Source: Hydrangea macrophylla
Lineage: Eukaryota; Streptophyta; Magnoliopsida; Cornales; Hydrangeaceae
DNA length: 64,000 nucleotides
Direction: 5' to 3'
Assembly: GCA_033977485.1 (NCBI GenBank)
Contig: CM066993.1
Span: forward strand, 27,332,001 to 27,396,000
Below, piece after piece: positions 11,275 through 21,788 of this stretch. Within the stretch, counting starts at the first letter, position 1; the number at the start of each line of letters is the position of its first letter. The notes under the pieces are model-generated. The model was not told where the DNA came from. It saw nothing but the letters and a program-made list of their open reading frames with translations, and did not search any database. The position numbers and the translations under genes were made by a program.

Positions 11275-11870
11275 TATCTAAAGAGCAACTCCAATGCAAT
11301 ATGTTATTTTCAGCATGCCAAACTATTTTAGTGTCAAATGCTATATTTTGACATTTCTGCTTCAATGCCATATGTCATTTCAAATTCTACATTTTGCCTC
11401 AACTACCATTCATCTTTCAAAGTTGCCTTTAGTTAAGGACAAAATGATCATTTACTAAATGTATCTATCAGAGCAAAGTAGCTTTTGGTGCTCATAATGA
11501 TAATGCTATGCTTCCCAAATTTTGTATCTCAAATGCTCTCCTAAATACATGTGACAGTAGGATCATCTTCAATAATGATGGGACTACTTTAATATCCTCC
11601 AATAAAAATCAAGTGGTCCACAACCATATCTATTTGTGAAATATTTGGGATACAAAATTTGAGAAGAAAAGTAAGAAAAGTGGAAACAAAAATGTTGACT
11701 AAAATAATGATGTGGCATAAATGACATGTATCATTTCTTGTGTCAAATATGACACGATATGCCATAAAGCCAAATTTTAACAGGCCATTTGGCATGGGAT
11801 TAAAGCGTCATGTTTTGTCAGTGAATTGACATTAAAATTGGATGGTGGGTTAGAGTTGGTCTAAGAGATT
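11275..11870. mobile_element. Possible MITE (hAT- or Harbinger-like)
   Basis: The left edge reads TAAAGAGCAACTCCAATGC and the right edge reads, in complement, CTTAGACCAACTCTAACCC, imperfect terminal inverted repeats of the 'AGAGCA-CTCCAA' kind common in plant MITEs. Internally several ATGCCATATGTCATTT-like words occur in both orientations. Boundaries and target duplication were not resolved. Confidence 0.45.
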
Positions 11871-12892
11871 CAACAAAGGCTGCTACGAATTTGCTGCCTC
11901 TCTCTATGGGATTATTACGGCATTTTTTTCTATTTTTTTTTTCTGTTGTGAAATGCAACAAAAATATTTAATTTTTAAGAAGGCAAGACTTACAAATAAA
12001 GAATATATATGTTTATTTGGTCCTTGTATCTTTTTACTTGCTTTTTTTCGGAAAATATAATCAAATTATTCTTTTGTCAGACTATTAACTAGTATTTGAG
12101 AATTTTTCAAACTTGAAATCTTAGCAAAATAATAAAATAGAAACCACGTAAAGGCAATTTTTCATTTCAGAAATATATAATAATTTTTTACGCTGTGATA
12201 GCACTTGTATTTACATAACATAATATGAAACCGGTATCATTTGAACTATTTGAATATAAATGATAACTGCCTAGATGAATGTTGGATTACTAAGATCAAT
12301 GTTTGACTTCTGTAATCACACACCATGTAGTTTAAATTTAGTTTTTTTTTGCTAATTGGAGGTGTCCGAAGCAGCTTGCACGCACCACAACTAATCCTCC
12401 GAGGTCCTAGAGTCGCCAGGTGAATTCTACAATGGCCATGTTCCCTACGACTCAAACACTAAACATTTTAAGTAGTACACCCAAAAAATTTATCACTCAA
12501 CCACAAAAGATGTGGCTTTAGTTTAAATTTAGTTGATTGTATCCCTTATCAAGAACTTAATTGAACTTTTTAAAAATGTGTCAACTTGCAATAAAAAAAT
12601 AAAAGAAGAAGAAGAAGAAGCAGCGTACCTAAGATGATAAATTTAAAGTTTAAAATAGTAGTTACATTAATATCTAGAAACTATATTATTCGCATTCGTG
12701 GAAATTTTTCTAGAGAAACCATAGTCGTCGACTTACTAAACAATTTATCACTTCTGTACACAAGCTTTTTGATAAAAAAATAAAATAAATAAAAAAAAAT
12801 CACTCCAGCTCTCCATTTTAGTACTGTAACTAAAGTTTGAACATGCTTCTTGACCTGTGGATTAGCTTTGGGGGTGGCCCATGATCTCCTCT
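11871..12892. other. Anonymous region left of the copia element
   Basis: No coding region recognised. The short minus frame at 12246-12455 covers a GC-richer word (GCAGCTTGCACGCACC) that looks like a dispersed repeat but which I cannot assign. A GAAGAAGAAG microsatellite is at about 12605-12620. The copia LTR begins at 12893; CCTCT (12888-12892) would be its left target duplication, but the right partner is lost. Confidence 0.4.
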
Positions 12893-13563
12893 TGTTGGAA
12901 TCTATGTATATGAAACAAAACAAAATAGTGGTTAGATCGAGCATGTAAAGTGCTGTCTGAAAAATGAATTTACGTCCCACACTTAGTTATTTGTCAACTA
13001 AGACGTATCGTTCTTGAGGATACTATGATCTAGTATGATAGAGAATACAAACTCTATTATACTCTGTAGAATATATGTATATAAATTACTCTCAATTGAC
13101 TCTAGAATAGATGGAGAGGAAGATAAACTCTGGAGAAATTGTATCTCAAATAACTAACTACTTAGAGTATATGTAGAGGTGTCTATTGGGTTGAGATGCC
13201 TCTCTACACAAATGGTTGTGTTCCAATACCTATATATTACATATATATATAATTATATACACGTTTATCAGCCATTAGAATAGATGAAGTTTAAACAAAT
13301 TCGAAATTTCTACATGAAAAGTTATAACTCTTCAAAAACAGGGTCCGGTCGACCAGTCGAATGCCCCTCTGCCAAAAAATATTTTGAACTTCTTATAGCC
13401 GTTGACCCGGTCGAAGGAACCCGGTCGACTGGTCAAAAACCGCTCAGCTAGAATCTTAAAACTTAATATTACAAGCATTTCCCGGAGTATGGATCTAGTC
13501 CATAGCGATCTTAACAATCCCCTTGAGCTTACACAAGCTCTCATTCACACCCCGAATCTAACA
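12893..13563 (-). repeat. Copia element, 3' LTR (671 bp)
   Basis: Bounded by TGTTGGAATC and GAATCTAACA (TGTT...AACA ends) and matched, with many substitutions, by 33362-33889 on the far side of the nest. On the right it abuts a minus-strand purine tract (complement of ATTCCCCACAT). The high divergence between the two LTRs shows that this is the oldest large element in the window. It contains the GTCGAC palindrome cluster. Confidence 0.85.
13343..13436. repeat. GGTCGACC palindrome cluster in the copia LTR
   Basis: CCGGTCGACCAGTCGAA, then CCCGGTCGAAGG (about 13406) and CCCGGTCGACTGG (about 13420), the last two about 16 bp apart. On the element's strand the cluster precedes AT-rich TATA-like sequence at 13222-13260. 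The partner LTR keeps a mutated version at about 33811-33850. Confidence 0.7.
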
Positions 13564-14104
13564 ATTCCCCACATATGAATTTATGGCTACCTAAAAAAAA
13601 AATACAATAAAACTACGAGAACAATTCACGGACTTACGATGCATTAGGTGAGTGTCTTTTGGACTTGAACTTTCCCTTAGTGAATATCTACTGGATTTAC
13701 TCGGTGACGCAGTGTACATTAGGTATTGAATTGTTCAACCTTTTAGTATAAACCAACACTAGATAAAATATACCACATATCCTTATACATATTAATTCAT
13801 TCGGTTGTATTCATTTTGGTCCTGAGCATGATCCTTATTCATGAGAGCTCTTGAGAACCAAGCCTTTGAAGTTCTCATAGAAGCGACCCCACTTCCATTT
13901 TCATATAGGTGATACCAATAAATTTTATTGCACGCTTGAACAATATACATAAATGAAGCTATATTAAATGTGTGTTTACAACATGGACTTTCCCAACTAG
14001 TTTGCCTATTGAACCTAGATCTTAGGATCTCCAGTCAGCTAGGTTAGTTTTCCACCAGGTTGTTCAAAATGTTGGCTTTAGGCTCATTTCTTTCGTCACA
14101 TATT
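13564..14104 (-). other. Copia 3' untranslated region and purine tract
   Basis: Lies between the end of the RNase H frame and the 3' LTR on the minus strand. The first bases (ATTCCCCACAT on the plus strand) form the probable polypurine tract. No coding signal beyond remnants. Confidence 0.5.
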
Positions 14105-14721
14105 GAACTTAATCTCTAGACAATCCTTTCGTAAGAGGATCCACAATGTTTTCCTTCAATTTGACATAATCAATCGTGATTACACCACCAGAGAGCAGCT
14201 GCTTGATTATATTATGTCACCTTCTTATGTGTCTTGACTTACCATTATACAGACATTGTTAGCTACAGAAGATATCGCATCGTAGTCACAATACGCAACT
14301 ATGACCATTACCGGTTTTGGCCATAACAGAATATCTTCTAGGAAGTTCCGAAGCCATTCAGCTTCCTCATCCGCATTATCTAAGGCTATGAACTCCGATT
14401 CCATCATCGAACGTTCTATACACGTTTGCTTAGTTGATTTCTAAGAAATTACAGCTCTACCCAAAGTGAATATATACCCACTTGTAGACTTAGTCTCTTG
14501 ACTATCTGAAATCCAATTCGCATCGGAATATCCCTCTACCACGAGTAGGTATCGTTTGTAGTGCAAACCATAGCTCATGGTATGCTTTAGATATCTTAAC
14601 ACTCTCACAAGAGCCTTCCAATGAACTATTCCCGGATTACTAGTGTATCCAGCAAGCCTTCCCACTGAATATGCAATATCCGGACGTGTACAATTCATAA
14701 TATACATCAAATTCCCGATTA
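14105..14721 (-). pseudogene. Copia pol, C-terminal RT and RNase H fragment
   Basis: Minus-strand frames show the copia signatures in order: [37 protein letters not shown] (RNase H metal-binding region), [29 protein letters not shown], and near 14110-14170 the DPLTKGLSRD tail. Stops and frameshifts separate them. The frame joins directly to the RT fragment at 23184 once element B is disregarded. Confidence 0.92.
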
Positions 14722-15633
14722 CTTGTTGATGTTGTCAGAATCAAGATATAAAAAGTGTTCTTTACTTTTCAAAAGATTTGCAGTGTGGAAGTAAAGGTCG
14801 AACCCACAGAGATTGATTAACTACAGCGACTTAATTTTAAAATCTAACTTTAGTTAATTATGAAAACGGATTTTGATTTGGTTTGAATTAAACTAATAAC
14901 AATAAAAATAAATCTAAACTATGAAAGCAATTAAAAGTGTTTTAAATAATGTTTAAGGGAACCTAGGATTGCAAATCCACCACTAGCTTCATAATAGGAA
15001 TATTTATGAATTACTTTAGCTTATTAAGTTGGATGATAATGGGGAATTGTAGCTACAAGCCCAATTCCTCCGACAAGAAGATATTCATGGTTCAAGCACC
15101 AACATAATCCATCTTCGGTTAGCACAAATTATCCCACACTAAACTAGGGTTGTGATCTAATTCGTCTAACCTAGGCATGGACTATTCGGATACTTGATAG
15201 CACAAATCAATAAAGCACCATCACATGTAAACAATCTAAACAAGCACATCAAGCATAGATCGTTGAGCACATCACAGTCAAAATAGATCTAAGACAAGAA
15301 TAAATTCTGAAAGTAATGATTTAATCAATAGAAGTACGATTTATTTATAAAAATCCTCTAAATATGTGACTGTCATCCATACATAATAAAACTAAAATAA
15401 AAACATAAATAAAACTCTATTACTCGTCTAGGGCTTCATTGAAACCCTAGATCTATGATCTAGCCATCCATGGAAGTGATGGATGGCAAGTAGTTGATGG
15501 AGGAGGCCATGGAAACCCTTGGTCTTCTTCTTCTTCTTCTTGCTTCCCTCCCTTCAATGGCTGAAAGTATGGTTGTATAATGTGTGTATATTAATTGCCA
15601 ACAATGTCTAACCCTTTAATTGTAATAAAATAG

Positions 15634-15645
15634 GGTATATATAGA
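15634..15645 (-). promoter_or_regulatory. Probable TATA box of LTR B
   Basis: The minus strand reads CTATATATACCC. The same site in the other LTR (22696-22708) reads CTATATATGCCC. It lies about 140 bp downstream of the CGCGCG cluster on the element's strand. Confidence 0.6.
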
Positions 15646-15785
15646 TTTACAACAAGTTTTGGAAGCCTTCCTAACCCGAAAAGAACTGAAACTGATGTAA
15701 TTTACAGTCTAGACGTCGTTCAGCAGTTTCGTTTACACAGGAGTCTTCAGTATACTGAAATACGCAACTTTGGTTTTTACACATA

Positions 15786-15906
15786 TCGCGCGAGCGGGTC
15801 GCGCGAGCGCGACATTTGGGACCTCGCGCGCGCGGATCGCGCGAGCGATTCTGGGGATCTCGCGCGAGCGAATCGCGTGAGCGATTTCCGGATTTCCGCG
15901 CACGCG
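15786..15906. repeat. CGCGCGAG palindrome cluster (3' LTR of B)
   Basis: Six or more copies of TCGCGCGAGCG-like words starting near 15786, 15799, 15824, 15837, 15860 and 15873 (alternating spacings of 13 and about 24 bp). The dyad core is CGCG. The homologous cluster in the 5' LTR is longer. Confidence 0.88.
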
Positions 15907-16085
15907 AACTGGCTTTTTCAGCATCTTTTCTTCTGCTTTTTCACCCTGTTTATCCTGATATACTTGATTTCTTCCAAAACCTGTCAGAAAATAGAAAACG
16001 AAGTAAAAATATACAAAAAGAGGATAAAAAGGTACTAACAAATGCTCGTTAAGGCGTATTATTAGGATTAGTTCTCTCCCGATCA

Positions 16086-18280
16086 CACCCCCAAACCTAC
16101 ATTTTGCTAGTCCTCGAGCAAAACTAAAATAAAAACTAACTACTAATAACATACTATTCCATTTTCGCATGGATTGCGATTGCATTTAGCTTATGCAACA
16201 AGCCTTTTAAACCTCTAGGTGTCCCTAGTCGGACGAGTGAAGTCTCGTGAGGGTTCTCATCAACAAGTCTCCCACAACCATCTTTATTAACTTAGAAATT
16301 TAAAAAGTTTTATTCAAACGAAAAACATAACATCCAATAGTCCTTATCATAAAATAATGATTCGAAATAGAATAACGAACAAGAAGAAACAGAATCAAAC
16401 GTTCACCTATATCATGAAAAATAATCTCAAGCACATGCATTGTACGAATCAATAGAGGTCCTCATAAGATTGCACATGTGTGATGTTGTAGTCCAATGAA
16501 CACGCGCATGTCATGAACTTGGAATATAAATCGGATAACCATCCAACTATGCTTCGACTACGAATCTCACAATGTCAATTACACTCTAAAATGAAACACT
16601 CAGAAACAGGTGTAATTTTTCTAATATATGTGAGTAAAGGAAATATATTTTCAAAACGAGAATACTCACATATGACTCGAAAAAGACGCATGACACGAAA
16701 GAACAGTAGTCTCATGGATAAGATGCCAACAATCAAGAAAAATTAATCATTACCATGTTTTAATCCCCTCTCCCATCATTTTCATATCCAAACCATGTCT
16801 CCTAGGATCAAATAGGACTTTTCAAAGGTTGTAATGTGGCTCAGGTAATGAAAAATGATAGAAATGATTCATTAGGTAGTTTTAGAATGGCATTGTAAGG
16901 CATGTTCGATTTCTTTCATTCGTCTCTTCTACAAACTTTCATCTTCCCATTCTCTTCTTTTAATTCCTTTCAATTTTTTCTCCCTCTGTTTCTTTTTCTT
17001 TTTTTTTTCAACCTTATTCTTTTTTTTCTTTTTTTTTTCTTTTCTTTTTCTCTATTCTTTTCCTCCTTGTTGCTTTTGAAACGAATATTCAATAAATAAC
17101 AAGGCAATCACCCCAAATATCATCTTATTTTCCTCTTCTTCTCAATCACACATCGCCTTAACACCACTAAAAGTTGATCAATCTTTCAGGGGTGAACTCC
17201 AAGTTGGCCAAATTGGAGCAAAAACAGGATAATGGTAGTTAAAGAAAGAAATGCATTTTAACGGCTCAAGGGGCGAACTAAGGAAATTTATCATTAATCG
17301 GTCAACAGTAAACAAAGAGGGCCTACCATCATTTCCTATAGTTATATGGTTCTTCAACGTTTACAACGGAAGATTATTTAGCATGGTAACAAATGTTTTA
17401 ACTTGACTATCAACCAAAACAAGAATAATGAGACTAAACAACAAGTAGATGCGCTATTTCAATGAAATTCGACAAACACAATGTATTTATAACCCTCAAT
17501 AAAGAAAAGATAGGCTCAAAAGCTCACCGGACTTAGTCTCCACCATGTGTTATCTAGAAATCCGAATCATATTATAGTTCACATCAGACATGTATTTCAA
17601 AGACTACGTGCGGTGCATAAGTTTGTGTGCAAATTTATGATATAAAACTACGATTCAAACGATACATAACTTAAAACATTTCAACATAACTTCAGCAAAT
17701 GTTTAATCACATCTTTCCTTTGTTTATCATTCTATAACAATCATAGTTACATAACAAGAAGTATCAAATTGAGATTGCAAAAACCGTAGGTAACATCGTT
17801 TATTTAAACACACTTATTGAAAAATTTTAAAATTTTGCATAAACTAATGTGCATGTGTGCATACCCCCAAACCTAAACCTTTCATTGTCCCCAATGAAAC
17901 AATAAAATGAAAGAAAGGAGAGTACGTAAAGAAAGGAACGATAGTACCTCAATCTTGGCAATGACAAACAGGTAAATGTATAAAAATATAGCGACAAAGT
18001 TCAAATGTACCTTTCAATATTAGATAAAAAGAAACTAACAAAAGAATATTAAAAGTAAATGAAACCTAAATATGGAATATAAATCTAAAAACTAAGCTAA
18101 ACTAAACTAAACGAGCAAATGGAAAAGAAATAAAACGAAAAAGTATAAATGGAACAAGGAAAACAACGAACACAAACTAAAATTAACCAAATAAACAAAA
18201 ACAGAAAAGAAACACACAAATAAAATAGGTAGGGGGAAAGATATAGAAAACAAAAGGAAAAAACAAGAAAGTGGGGAAAT
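16086..18280 (-). other. Element B 3' internal non-coding region
   Basis: Begins with the polypurine tract (complement of CACCCCCAAACC, 16086-16097). Contains the block at 16170-16270 that matches element A 4505-4605, a homopurine tract on the element strand (about 16970-17060) and, near 17870-17905, the CATTGGGGACAATG plus G-run block shared with element A. RT, RNase H and integrase are missing where an autonomous Athila-like element would have them. The Phe-rich frame at 16902-17099 is the T-tract read through. Confidence 0.75.
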
Positions 18281-18512
18281 CGCGCGAGCGGTCCGCGAGA
18301 GCGGCCGTCGCGCGCGCGAATTTCCATTTTTTTTTTTCGCGCGCGAGCGGTATCCCTCGCGCCTGCAAGCTACCTCGCGCCCGCGAAACCAGGTGCGAAG
18401 GAAACCTGAGAGCTCAAATAAAGAAAAGCAAAGAAAAACGTCTAAGGGGCAAACTCGGGCCAGCGAGGTTCCTCGCAAGCGATGTCTCGCGCGAGCGGGC
18501 CGCGCGCGCGAG
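18281..18512. repeat. Internal CGCGCG cluster of element B
   Basis: Words such as CGCGCGAGCG, CGCGCGCGAA, TCGCGCGCGAGCGG and TCGCGCCTGC are scattered over 230 bp in the otherwise AT-rich 3' internal region. It is outside the LTRs and uses the same word as the LTR cluster. It makes Arg/Ala-rich frames on both strands that are not genes. Confidence 0.8.
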
Positions 18513-18722
18513 TTTGATGCTTTCTCTCGGTTCACTAATTTTATGTATATAAATTAAAAATAACTTAATTCCAACCCCCAAACCTGTCCAAAAAAACTCC
18601 AAAACTGACAAAAACGACCAAAAACGACCAAAAACCAAGAAAACAGACGAAATTAAGCTTGGGTTGCCTCCCAAGAAGCGCTAACTTTTACGTCTTCAGC
18701 TAGACCGTTCTAACTCAAGCTT

Positions 18723-19712
18723 TTATGGAGGCCGTAAATCGGACTGTGTACCCCTAAGGATGTCAGGTAGAGCTCGATGGTAAGCAGAAATTACGTCGCT
18801 TCGAATTAATTCAATCGACGGTTTGTCAGTCTGTTCAAATCGATTTCTTACCTTCTGAGTAGATTCAGCATTAGGGTCCGAGGTATTAGGATTCATCCAG
18901 TCATCATCCACTATGTCTTTGTCGTTACTCACATTTATTGCTTTGTTAGGCTCAATATTCCGTCTTACCTCACCTTCCGCCTCACATAGGTAATCGTCAT
19001 CTTGAGGAGGTTGATCGACAGCGTTAAACACGTTTAATTTTAATTTTATATTCCCGAACGACACTTTCATCACCCCTGTTCTACAATTGACACGGGCATT
19101 GGCCGTGGCTAAGAATGGACGACCAAGAATAACAGGAGTGTATTTTCTATTATCTAGCACCGGTTCGGTGTCAAGGACCATAAAATCAACAGGATAAAAA
19201 CATTGATCAACTTTAACTAAGACGTCCTCGACGATTCCTCTAGGTACTTTGACGGAACGATCCGCTAATTGAATAGTAGCGGCCGTAGGTTTAAGTTCAC
19301 CTAAACCTAGTTGTTTATAGACGTGATAAGGTAAGAGGTTAACACTAGCTCCTAAGTCAAGGAGAGCCCTATGAATGATAGTGTCACCTATGACACATGA
19401 AATCGTTGGCGTACCAGGATCCTTAGACTTAGGAGGTGAGTGTTGAAAAATAGAACTTACTTTTTCCGTGAGGAAGACCTTTTTCGGAGTATGACTACGT
19501 ATTTTGCGCTTTTGTGTACAAAGGTCTTTTAAACATTTAGCATAAGCGGGAATTTGTTTTATAGCGTCGAGGAAAGGAATATTAATTTTAACTTGTTTAA
19601 ATACCTCGAGTATATCTTCAGTTTTTGATTTTTTTCTTCGAAAAATTAGACGGTTCCTCAACATTAGGTGGATATGGCATTCTCGGAATATAATTCGTTG
19701 GGACCGGTTCAT
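18723..19712 (-). CDS. Element B protease (gag-pro), 329 residues
   Basis: A retropepsin-type aspartic protease that would cleave Gag. Residues about 118-135 read ALLDLGASVNLLPY; the D-L-G catalytic triplet is the usual form in Athila-like elements. It is followed by a LADRSVKVPRG segment and ILGRPFLATANA (the second hydrophobic-Gly motif), all in normal order. The first 25 residues overlap the end of gag in another frame; homologous sequence really begins at KKSKTEDILEV, so the frame is entered from gag, not from the annotated Met. It ends without RT, so the element cannot copy itself unaided. Confidence 0.9.
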   Translation of the reverse strand: MNRSQRIIFRECHIHLMLRNRLIFRRKKSKTEDILEVFKQVKINIPFLDAIKQIPAYAKCLKDLCTQKRKIRSHTPKKVFLTEKVSSIFQHSPPKSKDPGTPTISCVIGDTIIHRALLDLGASVNLLPYHVYKQLGLGELKPTAATIQLADRSVKVPRGIVEDVLVKVDQCFYPVDFMVLDTEPVLDNRKYTPVILGRPFLATANARVNCRTGVMKVSFGNIKLKLNVFNAVDQPPQDDDYLCEAEGEVRRNIEPNKAINVSNDKDIVDDDWMNPNTSDPNAESTQKVRNRFEQTDKPSIELIRSDVISAYHRALPDILRGTQSDLRPP

Positions 19713-21318
19713 TTTCTTTTTTCACTCTATCCACGTCTTCACCTTTTTCTTTATTCAAATTTAAATTTTTATTTTTCTCACCCCCATCCGAAATTACAAC
19801 TTCCTCATCTCGAGTAGTCGTCCTAGTCAAAACAGCGTTCACGCTCTCACTCGCACTACCCACTGTGTATTGCCCCGTAGGTTGCTGAGTAGGTTGACTC
19901 GGCAACTTACTCTCAGTTAAACGGTTTAATGTATTAACTACTTGTCCCATTTGGGACTCTAGCTTTGCGATGGACTGAGTATGAGAGTGCACTAACTGAA
20001 TTACCGACCCAAAATTTTCCAGTGAGGCCAGCACCTTCTCCTCAAATGCATTATTGCGTGGAGGTGGAGGAGGTAGTTGGTATTGACTTTGTTGATATTG
20101 GGGTCGATAAGTATTAGAAAAATTAGTCGACCTAGGATTATAGTTATTTTGTGGGAATTGATGCATAGCATTTACGTGTTGTTCCACAAATTTCGGATAT
20201 TGAGATGCAGAAGGACATGCAAAGATAGTATGGGACGGTTCAGAATATAATGCACATACTTCTGAAGAGGGTGGATTAGACGTTTTGTTCATTTGCATAA
20301 GTCGGTCAAGTTTTCTATTTAATTCTTGTATTTGAACTGATTGACTTGACTCAACTGTCACCTCTCGCTTAGGTTGAAGATGATATCCCTCGAAACGTAC
20401 CGACACAGCCTGATGCATCGAATTCTCGCTTAGTGTTTCAAAAATCTTCCAAGCCTCGTCGGCGCTTTTGTGCAGGAAAGTTCCCGCACAAACGGCATCA
20501 ACGGTATTCCTAACAGAGGGAATAAGCCCCTCGTAGAAGACCTGAACAAGTTGCCACTTAGGAACCTGATGATGTGGGCAAGAGCTTAATAATTCTTTGA
20601 ATTTCTCCCAAGTATCATAAAGTGTTTCCCCATCTTGCATTACAAAGTTTGTTATGGATTTCCTTATCTGATTTGCACGCATAATAGGGAAAAACTTTTG
20701 TAAAAATGCGGTGTGTAAGGCTTCCCATGTTTTAATTGTGTTTGGCTCAAGTGATTGAAGCCAATACTTAGCTTTGTCTCTTAACAAAAATGGAAAGAGC
20801 CGCAATTTTAACTCATCATCAGTAAGATTTTGAATTTTTAAAGTAGAACATATATCCTGAAAATCTCCTAAGTGTTGGTATGGATCTTCATTTAGACGGC
20901 CATGGAAGGATGGAAGTAGCGAGATCATAGACGACTTTATCTCAAAGTGAGATGCTATTGCCTCCGGTAATTCAATACATGTTTGTGGCGTGTAAGTCGT
21001 CGGAATAAAATAATCTTTAAGTGGAGGAGGTGGCGGTATATTAAGATTATTCATATTCGCACCATCATTTTGATTGTTATTGTTATTTCCACCGTCAGCC
21101 ATTTTAATCGGTTCAATTTGAAAAGTTCGAGTTTTCCTTAACCGTTCACGGGTACTCTGAATTTCGGCCTCAAACAACGACGACGGAATCGAAGTTGATT
21201 CGTCGTCTTGCAACCTAGCTCTAGAAGCTTGGGTTGTGGACTTACTAGTTCTTAAGGTACGTTCAAGTTCAAGATTGAAAGATTGTAATTCCGGTTTATT
21301 TGAACGTGTACCTAACAT
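19618..21318 (-). CDS. Element B Gag, 566 residues
   Basis: Structural capsid/nucleocapsid protein. A retrotransposon Gag domain spans about residues 130-300 (FHGRLNEDPYQHLGDF, then DKAKYWLQSL, TWEALHTAFLQKFFP, GETLYDTWEKFKELL, LVQVFYEGL). At about residue 355 a CX2-X-X4-H-X4-C zinc-knuckle position reads CALYSEPSHTIFAC: the second Cys is Tyr, so this copy's knuckle is damaged. A proline/glutamine-rich stretch (NNYNPRSTNF, PPPPPRNN) follows. The start codon begins MLGTRSNKPE; the leader to the primer site is about 450 bases. The ORF is intact, in line with the youth of the insertion. Confidence 0.93.
   Translation of the reverse strand: MLGTRSNKPELQSFNLELERTLRTSKSTTQASRARLQDDESTSIPSSLFEAEIQSTRERLRKTRTFQIEPIKMADGGNNNNNQNDGANMNNLNIPPPPPLKDYFIPTTYTPQTCIELPEAIASHFEIKSSMISLLPSFHGRLNEDPYQHLGDFQDICSTLKIQNLTDDELKLRLFPFLLRDKAKYWLQSLEPNTIKTWEALHTAFLQKFFPIMRANQIRKSITNFVMQDGETLYDTWEKFKELLSSCPHHQVPKWQLVQVFYEGLIPSVRNTVDAVCAGTFLHKSADEAWKIFETLSENSMHQAVSVRFEGYHLQPKREVTVESSQSVQIQELNRKLDRLMQMNKTSNPPSSEVCALYSEPSHTIFACPSASQYPKFVEQHVNAMHQFPQNNYNPRSTNFSNTYRPQYQQSQYQLPPPPPRNNAFEEKVLASLENFGSVIQLVHSHTQSIAKLESQMGQVVNTLNRLTESKLPSQPTQQPTGQYTVGSASESVNAVLTRTTTRDEEVVISDGGEKNKNLNLNKEKGEDVDRVKKENEPVPTNYIPRMPYPPNVEEPSNFSKKKIKN
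19629..19635 (-). other. A7 slip site at the gag-pro junction
   Basis: On the element strand GAAGAAAAAAATC holds seven A's. Gag runs in frame to a stop 9 bases later, whereas the protease frame is reached by skipping one base at this run. Either a one-base insertion in this copy or a real recoding site. Confidence 0.55.
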
Positions 21319-21765
21319 AAACTAAAATAAAGTAAACTAAAAACAAAAACTGACTCAACAAAAAAACAAATAGCAATCACGCAACTAAGATAACAAGCAC
21401 TCAACTACTGTGATGCATGAATATTATCCTGTAATGCAATGACCGCATCAAGCCCAGCGCCCCGGGTTTCCTAGCTAATGCAGGCAATTAACCCTAAACT
21501 AATGCAAATAGTGCGTCACAGCGCCCTGACTTACAGTGGTTTAAAGCGAGTTTCACAAGAAGCAATTTATTTTATTTTATTTATATTTTTTTATTTGCGT
21601 AAGCTCCTTTAATACAATTAGCTGCTCCACTCGGAAACGTTGACTACAAAATAAAAGAACAAGTTAGTAACTAAAAACAAAAACAGAAAATAAGAAGAAT
21701 AAGAACTAATCTAATATTTACGAATTAACTAAACTAAGATTATAAAATTAAAGGTAGTAACGCAA
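21319..21765 (-). other. Element B 5' leader
   Basis: Untranslated region between the primer-binding site and gag. No ORF; includes a GC-richer segment near 21450-21480 that may hold packaging signals, which is an inference from position only. Confidence 0.5.
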
Positions 21766-21783
21766 TCCCCGGCAACGGCGCCA
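21766..21783 (-). other. Primer-binding site, tRNA-Asp type (element B)
   Basis: The minus strand reads TGGCGCCGTTGCCGGGGA, the Athila-type tRNA-Asp primer site, five bases inside the 5' LTR. Confidence 0.92.
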
Positions 21784-21788
21784 AAAAT

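Larger units (their letters stand above)
14727..16085 (-). repeat. Element B, 3' LTR (1359 bp)
   Basis: TGATGTTGTC...CCCGATCA, matched by 21789-23183 with about a dozen substitutions outside the palindrome cluster (under 1%). On the left it is flanked by CTTGT (14722-14726), which matches CTTGC at 23184-23188 except for one base, the target duplication in the copia RT gene. The minus-strand TATA box is at 15634-15645. Confidence 0.95.

Noticed and set aside
12360..12450. GC-rich word GCAGCTTGCACGCACC as a SINE or gene exon
   Set aside because: It looks like a dispersed plant repeat, but I found no A/B boxes, no poly-A tail and no boundaries.
16902..17099. Phe-rich 65-codon ORF resembling membrane segments
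   Set aside because: It is a T-rich tract of element B's 3' region read as protein; the same holds for the Phe-rich frame at 3625-3894 in element A.
18097..18674. Overlapping Arg/Ala-rich ORFs on both strands
   Set aside because: They arise from the CGCGCG cluster, lie in non-coding DNA of element B and have no domain.
21766..21783. tRNA-like segments at the primer-binding sites (also 1003-1020, 49357-49368)
   Set aside because: Only the 12-18 nt complementary to tRNA 3' ends are present; no cloverleaf, so no tRNA genes.
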